Shown here piece by piece: positions 6,562-12,617 of a stretch of DNA of 12,617 nt; within the stretch, counting starts at the first letter, position 1, and each line of letters opens with the position of its first letter. This DNA comes from Bacteroidota bacterium (GTDB lineage Bacteria; Bacteroidota; Bacteroidia; Flavobacteriales_D; Crocinitomicaceae), in NCBI GenBank assembly GCA_016866415.1, contig VGML01000046.1:1-12617 (forward strand), read 5' to 3'. The notes beneath the pieces are model-generated. The model was not told where the DNA came from. It saw only the letters and a program-made list of their open reading frames with translations, and did no database searches. The position numbers were made by a program, and so were the translations under genes.

Positions 6562-8112
6562 TCAATTGTTTTTCAAATCGGTTAATATTTTTCTCCAACT
6601 TGCTTTATCGGCGATTCGTTGTTGAATTTCATGTATTGAAATACGATCTTGAAGCATTGTGTCCCGTTCACGAATTGTTACGGTACTATCTTCTAACGTT
6701 TGGTGATCAACGGTAATACAAATTGGGGTTCCTATGGCATCTTGCCTTCTATATCTTCTGCCGATGGCATCTTTTTCGTCGTATTGAACATTGTATTCAA
6801 ACTGAAGCAATTTTTGAATTTCTCTTGCTTTTTCTGGAAGTCCGTCTTTTTTTATCAAAGGCAAGATGGCGGCTTTGTATGGGGCAAGAACCGGTGGAAT
6901 ATTCAAAACAACTCGTTCGGTTCCATCTTCAAGTTTTTCGTTTTGGATAGCAGCAGAAAGCACTGCTAAAAACAAGCGATCCAATCCAACTGAGGTCTCA
7001 ACGACATACGGAACGTAACTTTCGTTAATCTCCGGGTCAAAGAACTGAAGCTTCTTTCCTGAATGTTGCTCGTGTTGTTTCAAGTCAAAGTCGGTACGCG
7101 AGTGAATGCCTTCCAACTCTTTGAATCCCATTGGGAAATTGAATTCAATGTCGCAGGCTGCGTTTGCGTAATGTGCTAACTTGATGTGGTCATGAAAACG
7201 ATATTTTTGATTTCCTAGTCCCAAATTCTTATGCCATTTTTCACGGGCATCTTTCCAATATTCGTACCACTTCATTTCCTCTCCCGGTCGAACGAAAAAT
7301 TGCATTTCCATCTGTTCGAATTCCCGCATACGGAAAATAAATTGCCTTGCTACGATTTCGTTTCGAAAAGCCTTTCCTATCTGTGCAATCCCAAAAGGAA
7401 TTTTCATTCTTCCCGATTTCTGAACATTCAAGAAATTCACAAAAATCCCTTGTGCAGTTTCAGGTCGAAGATAAATGGTTGAGGCATCTCCGGCTACAGA
7501 TCCTAATTCGGTGGAGAACATCAGGTTGAATTGCCTAACTTCTGTCCAATTTTTAGATCCTGAAATCGGACAAACAATTTCTAAATCAAGAATTAGATTT
7601 CGAACGGCTTCTAAGTCGTTGTCCTCCAAAGATGACTTCATTCTCGCCTCAATTTGAGTTATTTTCTCAGCATTGCGCAGAACATTTGGGTTGGTAGCAC
7701 GAAATTGGGTTTCGTTAAAATCGTTTCCAAAGCGACTTTTTCCTTTTTCAACTTCCTTTTCAATTTTTTGTCTGATTTTTTCAATGTGTTCTTCAATTAG
7801 AACATCAGCGCGATATCGTTTTTTGGAATCCTTATTGTCAATAAGTGGATCGTTGAACGCATCGACGTGTCCTGAAGCCTTCCATGTCGTTGGATGCATA
7901 AAGATTGCGGCGTCAATACCAACAATGTTTTCATGCATTTGAACCATAGCCTTCCACCAATAAGTCTTAATATTGTTTTTTAGCTCCGAACCCAATTGAC
8001 CGTAATCATAGGTTGCCGCTAAACCATCATATATCTCTGAGGAAGGAAAAATGAATCCATATTCTTTGGCGTGCGAAATAATGTCTTTCAGTTTATCTTG
8101 CTTTTGTTCCAT
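6562..8112 (-). CDS. glyQS: Glycyl-tRNA synthetase (class II, alpha2 type)
   Basis: This 516-residue cytoplasmic enzyme charges tRNA-Gly with glycine using ATP; it is the single-chain homodimeric type, often also named glyS. Motif 1 is at 28-53 (IYDGLAATYDYGQLG). PETAQGIFVNF lies at 217-227. Motif 2 is at about 249-274 (FRNEIVARQF then FRMREFEQMEMQFF), and motif 3 at 370-385 (VVETSVGLDRLFLAVL, with Arg379). The anticodon-binding domain spans about 405-500, with PPVLAPYKAAI, GRRYRRQDAIGTP and TIRERDTMLQD. At 181-199, where other bacterial enzymes keep a CPxCG zinc-ribbon half, this one reads CPISGSKNWTEVRQFNLMF, so only one Cys remains. The length is normal for the family. A TATCTTTG element ends five bases before the A of the ATG, suggesting a very short leader. 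The YD protein follows directly. Confidence 0.98.
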   Translation of the reverse strand: MEQKQDKLKDIISHAKEYGFIFPSSEIYDGLAATYDYGQLGSELKNNIKTYWWKAMVQMHENIVGIDAAIFMHPTTWKASGHVDAFNDPLIDNKDSKKRYRADVLIEEHIEKIRQKIEKEVEKGKSRFGNDFNETQFRATNPNVLRNAEKITQIEARMKSSLEDNDLEAVRNLILDLEIVCPISGSKNWTEVRQFNLMFSTELGSVAGDASTIYLRPETAQGIFVNFLNVQKSGRMKIPFGIAQIGKAFRNEIVARQFIFRMREFEQMEMQFFVRPGEEMKWYEYWKDAREKWHKNLGLGNQKYRFHDHIKLAHYANAACDIEFNFPMGFKELEGIHSRTDFDLKQHEQHSGKKLQFFDPEINESYVPYVVETSVGLDRLFLAVLSAAIQNEKLEDGTERVVLNIPPVLAPYKAAILPLIKKDGLPEKAREIQKLLQFEYNVQYDEKDAIGRRYRRQDAIGTPICITVDHQTLEDSTVTIRERDTMLQDRISIHEIQQRIADKASWRKILTDLKNN

Positions 8113-8116
8113 GATG

Positions 8117-8124
8117 CAAAGATA
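8117..8124 (-). promoter_or_regulatory. Candidate -7 promoter element for glyQS (TATCTTTG)
   Basis: Read on the minus strand, TATCTTTG matches the Bacteroidota TAnnTTTG consensus exactly, and only four bases (CATC) separate it from the glyQS ATG. Transcription would then start at or next to the initiation codon, giving a leaderless or near-leaderless mRNA. No TTG at the usual 17-23 base spacing upstream is evident, so the -33 part is weak or absent. Confidence 0.5.
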
Positions 8125-8194
8125 AACGCATATTCAAAGAAAGTCCTTATTACAATCAGGTGAATTTCAACAATACAGGTTTAAAAAATGCTCG

Positions 8195-8224
8195 CTCAAG
8201 AATTTAATTCTTAATAAACTTGAG
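8195..8224. repeat. Nested palindrome in the divergent intergenic region
   Basis: AAGAATT-T-AATTCTT (8198-8212) is a perfect 15-bp palindrome. A second pair, CTCAAG (8195-8200) and CTTGAG (8219-8224), overlaps and encloses it. It lies 86 bases upstream of the glyQS start and about 64 bp, centre to centre, from the Fur-type box. It could be an operator for either divergent gene. AT-rich palindromes of this size also arise by chance, so the role is open. Confidence 0.4.
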
Positions 8225-8260
8225 ATATTCTAGTTTTATCTGACATTAAAATCCGCTTTA

Positions 8261-8277
8261 TTTAGAATCATTCTAAA
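8261..8277. promoter_or_regulatory. Candidate Fur-family operator upstream of the FecA-like receptor
   Basis: TTTAGAAT-C-ATTCTAAA is a perfect 17-bp palindrome. Its inner TTAGAAT-C-ATTCTAA has the 7-1-7 geometry of Fur-family boxes. It matches 5 of 7 positions per half of the Fur box TGATAATnATTATCA and 6 of 7 per half of the PerR box TTATAATnATTATAA. It also fits the TTTAGAA-N3-TTCTAAA form of the alphaproteobacterial Irr box. It ends 52 bases before the receptor ATG. The receptor's probable ferric-chelate function makes iron control the simplest reading, but the regulator is inferred. Confidence 0.55.
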
Positions 8278-8296
8278 ATACCATTTTTTTGGTATT
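8277..8296. promoter_or_regulatory. 7-6-7 inverted repeat overlapping the receptor's -33 region
   Basis: AATACCA (8277-8283) and TGGTATT (8290-8296) are perfect inverted arms around six T residues. The left arm shares base 8277 with the preceding palindrome, and the right arm overlaps the proposed -33 TTG (8295-8297). It could be a second operator that blocks RNA polymerase. If transcription began further upstream it would instead form an RNA hairpin in the leader. Confidence 0.4.
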
Positions 8297-8325
8297 GTGC
8301 TTTTTTGAAACACGATGTTACTTTG
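8295..8325 (+). promoter_or_regulatory. Candidate promoter of the FecA-like receptor (TTG-N20-TTACTTTG)
   Basis: TTG at 8295-8297 and TTACTTTG at 8318-8325 are separated by 20 bases, the usual spacing of Bacteroidota -33/-7 elements. The -7 element differs from TAnnTTTG at one position. It is followed by TATC and the ATG at 8330, mirroring the CATC-ATG arrangement of glyQS. This supports 8330, rather than the in-frame ATG at 8315 lying ahead of the -7 element, as the real start. Confidence 0.4.
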
Positions 8326-8329
8326 TATC

Positions 8330-10540
8330 ATGAAAAAAATGATAAACACAATCGCGATACTTACATTTATTCTGAATGTAGCCTATACACAAGTAAATCA
8401 AGGCGACTCGATAAAAATAAAACATCACAAAGAACTCATTTTTACTGAAAAACTTCCAACTTTTCTAGGGCCAATTCAGGGGACAAACATATATTCAGGA
8501 AAGAAAAATGAGGTAGTTCATTTGAACCAATTAGATGCAGATCTTTCTTCAAATAACTACCGACAAATCATGGCAAAAGTTCCAGGGGTTTCAATTTGGG
8601 AAAGTGATGGGTCGGGAATTCAAACATCTGTTTCAACACGTGGATTGAGTCCAAATCGTTCATGGGAATTCAATGTTCGGCAGAATGGTGTTGACATTTC
8701 CTCTGAGGTTTTTGGCTATCCCGAAGCTTATTTCACTCCTCCAACAGAGGCGCTTGAAAAAATCGAAATTGTGAGAGGTGCTGGTTCATTGCAATATGGA
8801 CCCCAATTCGGAGGAATGATGAATTATATTACAAAACGCTACTTAGGAGCAAAACCATTCTCTTTTGAATCCCAGCAAACGATTGGAAATTATGGTTTGT
8901 ACAATGCGTTTAATGCGATTGGCGGGAAAATTAAAAATTTCTCTTACTATGGTTATTTGCATCACAGAAGTGCTGATGGCTGGAGACAAAACAGCCAATA
9001 TCGAACCACGACTGGGCACATTTCTCTTTCTTACAACTTTTCTCCAAAATTCAACGCCACATTAGAATACACACACATGGATTACAAAAGTCAACAGCCC
9101 GGTGGTTTGTCGGATTCTATGTTTTTAGAAAATGCCCAACTTTCAAACCGATCAAGAAATTGGATGGGTGCTCCATGGAATACCGCAGCTTTGCATCTCG
9201 ATTATTCATTCAATGAGAAGTCGAAAATCGCAGTGAAGATTTTTTACACCAATGCCCAACGAAATAGTGTAGGATTCCTAAAAGATATTTTTATTCCCGA
9301 TTCACTAAATGGAGCATATTACAACAACAGACAAGTAGACCGCGATTGGTACAAAAACATTGGCGGAGAATTACGTTTCTTACAGAAATACAATTTGTTA
9401 AGAAACGAGTCAGCATTATCAGCGGGAATTAGAGTATATTCAGGTGAAACGACAAGGAAACAAGGGGGAATTGGGTCTGTTAACAGTGACTTTGATTTGG
9501 AAATTGTTTCACAACACATTAGTTCTATCGGATCCTTTGACTTCAAAAAAGAGTTGCAATTTACAACAAGAAATGGAGCTGCATTTATTGAAAATATGTT
9601 TCAGTTGACAAAACGCTTAAGTGTTACCCCAGGTATTCGTTTGGAATACATTAATTCAGGCGCTTTTGGAACAATAGACAAGCCAACTGTTGGATCGTCT
9701 ATTGCCGTTCCGAACCAAGTTAGAACAGTGCTTTTGGCAGGAGTTGGGGCAGAATTCAAGGCAACCCAAAACTCAAATGTTTACGCCAACTTCAGTCAAG
9801 CCTATCGACCTGTTACCTACTCTGAATTAACGCCCGCAGCTACTACAGATTCTATCGATTCAAATCTAAAAGATGCAAAAGGATTTAACATCGATTTTGG
9901 TTACCGTGGAACAATCAAAGAATTTTTGACATTTGATGTTGGTGCATTCTATTTGTTTTATGACAACCGCATCGGAACTATCAGTGTTAACAATAAAAAT
10001 TTAAAAACCAACATTGGAGCCTCGGTAAGCAAAGGAATTGAATCGTTCGTGGAATTGGATGTGATGCGAATCTTTTCAGAAAAATCAAAAATTGGAAATC
10101 TAAAACTCTATGCAAATGTTGCGTTAATTGATGCGCGCTATACCCGTTGGGACGATCCTGCAGCATTGGTTGATTCAACAAAAGATTTTACAGGAAATTA
10201 CGTTGAAAATGCACCTCGCACAATTAATCGTTTTGGGTTGACCTATAGATACAACCGGTTTTCGATGAATTTTCAACTGAATCAAATTGGTGCGGTTTAT
10301 ACAGATGCTCACAACACTGAACTATCGAATGCCAAAGCTACCATTGGTAAAATAAATGGTTATCAAGTTATGGATATTTCATGCACCTACCTCATCAATG
10401 GAAAGTACAATGTAAAAGCTGGAGTTAATAATTTAACTGATGAGAAATATGCTACTCGTCGCGCAGGAGGTTATCCTGGCCCTGGATTATTACCTGCAAA
10501 TGGTCGCACAATTTACTTTTCGATTGGGGTTAAGTTTTAA
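8330..10540 (+). CDS. FecA-like TonB-dependent receptor, probable ferric-chelate/siderophore uptake
   Basis: This encodes 736 residues from the ATG at 8330 (MKKMINTIAI...), which begins directly with a signal peptide cleaved near AYTQ (residue 21). An in-frame ATG at 8315 would add MLLCI and overlap the promoter. The plug is at about 60-170: NYRQIMAKVPGVSIW, then VSTRGLSPNRSWEF, EKIEIVRGAGSLQYGPQFGG and MNYITKR. The TRGLSPNRS and VRGxGSLxYGPQ parts resemble FecA-type receptors. The remaining residues form a 22-strand-type barrel ending in GRTIYFSIGVKF, with the usual C-terminal aromatic residue. LTDEKYATRRAGGYPGPGLLPANGRT is the typical last-strands region. Unlike the receptor at 1-552 it lacks the carboxypeptidase-regulatory-like domain. 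A Fur-family-type palindrome sits upstream. Family is certain; an iron-chelate substrate is probable; ferric citrate specifically is not shown. Confidence 0.95.
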   Translation: MKKMINTIAILTFILNVAYTQVNQGDSIKIKHHKELIFTEKLPTFLGPIQGTNIYSGKKNEVVHLNQLDADLSSNNYRQIMAKVPGVSIWESDGSGIQTSVSTRGLSPNRSWEFNVRQNGVDISSEVFGYPEAYFTPPTEALEKIEIVRGAGSLQYGPQFGGMMNYITKRYLGAKPFSFESQQTIGNYGLYNAFNAIGGKIKNFSYYGYLHHRSADGWRQNSQYRTTTGHISLSYNFSPKFNATLEYTHMDYKSQQPGGLSDSMFLENAQLSNRSRNWMGAPWNTAALHLDYSFNEKSKIAVKIFYTNAQRNSVGFLKDIFIPDSLNGAYYNNRQVDRDWYKNIGGELRFLQKYNLLRNESALSAGIRVYSGETTRKQGGIGSVNSDFDLEIVSQHISSIGSFDFKKELQFTTRNGAAFIENMFQLTKRLSVTPGIRLEYINSGAFGTIDKPTVGSSIAVPNQVRTVLLAGVGAEFKATQNSNVYANFSQAYRPVTYSELTPAATTDSIDSNLKDAKGFNIDFGYRGTIKEFLTFDVGAFYLFYDNRIGTISVNNKNLKTNIGASVSKGIESFVELDVMRIFSEKSKIGNLKLYANVALIDARYTRWDDPAALVDSTKDFTGNYVENAPRTINRFGLTYRYNRFSMNFQLNQIGAVYTDAHNTELSNAKATIGKINGYQVMDISCTYLINGKYNVKAGVNNLTDEKYATRRAGGYPGPGLLPANGRTIYFSIGVKF
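10537..10540. other. Overlapping stop codons of convergent genes (TTAA)
   Basis: The receptor's TAA is at 10538-10540 on the plus strand and the kinase's TAA is at 10539-10537 on the minus strand. The self-complementary TTAA serves both, so the genes overlap by four bases with no intergenic space. Any terminator for either gene must lie inside the other's coding sequence. Confidence 0.95.
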
Positions 10541-12617
10541 GATAGATTAGTTTGTGCCTCTAATTTTATACTAAAACTTGTTCCTTTATTTAACTCAGAA
10601 ACAAAGCTGATTTCGCCGTCGTGGTTTTCCACAATTTGTTTAACCATTGATAAACCAATGCCGCTGCCGGAGGTTTTTGTAGTGAAATAAGGAACAAAAA
10701 GTTTTTCTTGTTCTTCTATTGAAATTCCGCACCCATTGTCTGAAACATCTATGAAAACAGAGCTATTATCTTTTTGAACTGAAACCGTTATTACACCATT
10801 TTCTTTTCCTTCAAGCGCATGAATGGCATTTTGAATGAGGTTGTTAAACACTTGAACCCATTGCTCCTTGTCTATGTTAATTATTATGTGTTTTTCATTC
10901 GATTCGATGTTAAACTTAATTTTTTCTTCAGCCTCGAAAAAGGAAACTGTATTTTCAATCAAAACGATTAAATCAACTTCTTTCTTATTTGGCTCCGGCA
11001 TTTTAGCGAAGCGTGAAAATTCGTTGGCGATACGCGTCATACCATCAATTTGTTCAATAATGGAATTCAAGACACGCTTTATTTTTTCTGTTGATTGCTG
11101 ATCAGTTGGGTCGTAAACACGAAGCAATTGCTGGATACTCAACTTCATCGGTGTGAGTGGATTCTTTATTTCATGAGCTACTTGTTGCGCCATTTCCCGC
11201 CAGGCAGATTCGCGTTCCGTTTTTGCAAGTTTTTTCGCTGCCGCTTGCAACTCATCCAATTTTAAGTTATACGCCGAAACTATCGTTCCTATTTCATCTT
11301 TTCCAGGATACTCTATCTTGACATCTGAAGTAATTTCTAATCCTGAGACTCTTTTTTGAAGCAATTTCAAGGGAGATGTTACCCAATTAGAAACGAGTAA
11401 GGCGATTCCAATTGATAATAATAAAAGTATGATCAACACATTTACCACCGCAACAACAAAGCTTTTTAATTGTTCCTCTAACACTTGCTGTTGACCAAAA
11501 TGCTGGAGGTTTAGGTAACCCAATAATTTTTCCTCGCTATTATAAATTGGCTGATAAGAAGAAACGTAATTGAGATTTCCTATGTTTTCCTTCTGTGTGA
11601 AAAAGCTTCGTTTTTTGCGTTTAATTTTTTCAAATGCTTCCGGATTTATTTGTTCACTTAAAAGCCCTTGATTAAAAACTTTACTTCGCGAAGACGCGAC
11701 CAAAAATCCTTGTTTGTCATAAATATTCAAGTCTGTTTCAAAAACACGAGCCAACTTGACGAGTACAGATTCCAAAAAATTTCCCTGATCGGCCATATTT
11801 AAATTGGATGTCGAATTTAACTTTCCACGTAGTTCTTCTTCAACTGATGTCAACTTGTTTTCGATCACTTCATCTGAAGCTTGTTGAAATTGCTTTTGAA
11901 CGTAGTATCCACTTCCCGTTGCAAATAAAATCAAAACAAAAATGACCAATACTAGGATTGCATATTGAATTTTCAAGGATAACGACAAGTTCGATTTATC
12001 AAATGTAACGTCTTTGAAAAAAAGCCGAGACAAAAATAAAATCAACCCTAAAAAGCAAAAAACAACTGCAAACGCAGAAACATAATCAACAAATTCATAA
12101 TTTTTTATAGTCAGCATAATTGTCTGATTTGTCTTTGAAAAAATGAAATGGTTGTGCCCATCGAAATGGATAATTTGTTCCGATTTCTTTTCTTTAGGAA
12201 AAGCTGTCAAGGAAGTTGGAAAATGAAAAGGCCCAAAGCTTCGAATCAACTTCTCCCCATCATATTTACCAACGGAATAATGTTCTAATGAGTTGAGAAC
12301 ATTTGCGTTTTTTGAAATCAACAAACGAGGAAAACCAATTTCTTCAGGAATTCGTTTGGACTTAAGTGCTACAAAAAAAAGAAAAGTGGATCCTTCAACT
12401 TTAATTTTTTCACGAATAATGTATGTAAATCCCCTTGTTGAAGACTTAATAAAAAACATACTTGGATCGACAGCTGAAGGTTCGCCGTATTTATCAATCA
12501 AAGTTTGACAAGTTTGAGAAAACTGAAAATCACCCGTAAAAATTGACTTTCCTACGGAGTCACACAAGTTAAAAGTTTGTTCGTATACATCCCACACTCC
12601 CTTGAAGTATTTTTTTT
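10537..12617 (-). CDS. NtrY-like membrane sensor histidine kinase (N-terminus outside the window)
   Basis: The frame is open to the right edge. The first possible start inside is a GTG at 12597, but six sense codons precede it (reading KKYFKG), so the true N-terminus is probably outside. Numbering from that GTG, 686 residues are visible. An exported region (1-165) comes first, then membrane helices at about 169-192 and 208-228. A periplasmic Cache-like sensor follows at about 230-378 (DLNIYDKQGFLVASS, then FNQGLLSEQINPEAF), then a third helix at 379-402 and HAMP at 401-452 (PGKDEIGTIVSAYN). The HisKA H-box is AHEIKNPLTPMKL, with phosphorylated His475. The HATPase has N-box FNNLIQNAIHAL (584-595), G1 DNGCGI (620-625), F-box YFTTKT and G2 GSGIGL. 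All catalytic boxes look intact. PLTPMKLSIQQL is typical of NtrY-type kinases. The signal and response regulator are unknown; no regulator gene is in the window. Confidence 0.95.
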   Translation of the reverse strand, partial: KKYFKGVWDVYEQTFNLCDSVGKSIFTGDFQFSQTCQTLIDKYGEPSAVDPSMFFIKSSTRGFTYIIREKIKVEGSTFLFFVALKSKRIPEEIGFPRLLISKNANVLNSLEHYSVGKYDGEKLIRSFGPFHFPTSLTAFPKEKKSEQIIHFDGHNHFIFSKTNQTIMLTIKNYEFVDYVSAFAVVFCFLGLILFLSRLFFKDVTFDKSNLSLSLKIQYAILVLVIFVLILFATGSGYYVQKQFQQASDEVIENKLTSVEEELRGKLNSTSNLNMADQGNFLESVLVKLARVFETDLNIYDKQGFLVASSRSKVFNQGLLSEQINPEAFEKIKRKKRSFFTQKENIGNLNYVSSYQPIYNSEEKLLGYLNLQHFGQQQVLEEQLKSFVVAVVNVLIILLLLSIGIALLVSNWVTSPLKLLQKRVSGLEITSDVKIEYPGKDEIGTIVSAYNLKLDELQAAAKKLAKTERESAWREMAQQVAHEIKNPLTPMKLSIQQLLRVYDPTDQQSTEKIKRVLNSIIEQIDGMTRIANEFSRFAKMPEPNKKEVDLIVLIENTVSFFEAEEKIKFNIESNEKHIIINIDKEQWVQVFNNLIQNAIHALEGKENGVITVSVQKDNSSVFIDVSDNGCGISIEEQEKLFVPYFTTKTSGSGIGLSMVKQIVENHDGEISFVSELNKGTSFSIKLEAQTNLS

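Noticed and set aside
6700..7942. Several plus-strand frames of 60-89 codons opposite glyQS
   Set aside because: They are antisense shadows of a fully conserved synthetase gene, without start context or recognisable domains.
8113..8329. T-box or other riboswitch upstream of glyQS
   Set aside because: The candidate -7 element is four bases from the ATG, leaving no leader. No T-box signature or specifier stem is visible, and T-boxes belong mainly to Firmicutes.

Overview
The window is AT-rich DNA from a member of the Bacteroidota, most likely a Flavobacteriales lineage such as the Crocinitomicaceae/Fluviicola group. This placement is inferred from gene content and promoter style. There are two different TonB-dependent receptors, one with an N-terminal carboxypeptidase-regulatory-like domain. 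There is also an alpha2-type glycyl-tRNA synthetase, an NtrY-like membrane histidine kinase, a very large Asn-rich exported protein, and promoter elements of the Bacteroidota TAnnTTTG type placed very close to start codons. No rRNA, tRNA, insertion sequence, CRISPR array or phage gene is visible. All intergenic gaps are shorter than 300 bases.

Layout. On the minus strand, read right to left: (i) a sensor histidine kinase (10537-12617) whose N-terminus lies beyond the right edge; (ii) glycyl-tRNA synthetase (6562-8112), followed after 4 bases by a small secreted YD-repeat-like protein (5658-6557) that probably starts with TTG; (iii) a 1591-residue exported protein (675-5450); and (iv) the first 184 codons of a TonB-dependent receptor (1-552), cut by the left edge. 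The only plus-strand gene is a FecA-like TonB-dependent receptor (8330-10540). It diverges from glyQS and converges on the kinase, with their stop codons overlapping in a TTAA.

The most unusual gene encodes the 1591-residue protein. It has a signal peptide, then an outer-membrane beta-barrel-like domain, then twelve tandem Ig-like repeats of 88-93 residues. Every repeat carries exactly two cysteines at fixed positions. A short Cys-flanked module follows that looks like a degenerate form of the 'CHxPPGN...HGDxxGxC' element, then an N/G/S-rich linker and a Lys/Pro-rich tail. I know no named family with this whole architecture and its function is unknown.

The second focus is the divergent glyQS/receptor intergenic region (8113-8329). 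It holds three inverted repeats: a nested 15-bp palindrome, a 17-bp perfect palindrome with Fur-family geometry, and a 7-6-7 inverted repeat overlapping the proposed -33 element of the receptor promoter. The Fur-type box plus a FecA-like receptor suggests iron- or metal-regulated uptake. Both divergent genes have a CTTTG-type -7 element four bases before the ATG, so both mRNAs may be leaderless or nearly so.

Beyond the receptor-operator pair, the genes do not form one obvious pathway. The window mixes housekeeping (glyQS), envelope and nutrient uptake (two receptors, the giant barrel protein, the YD protein) and signalling (the kinase).
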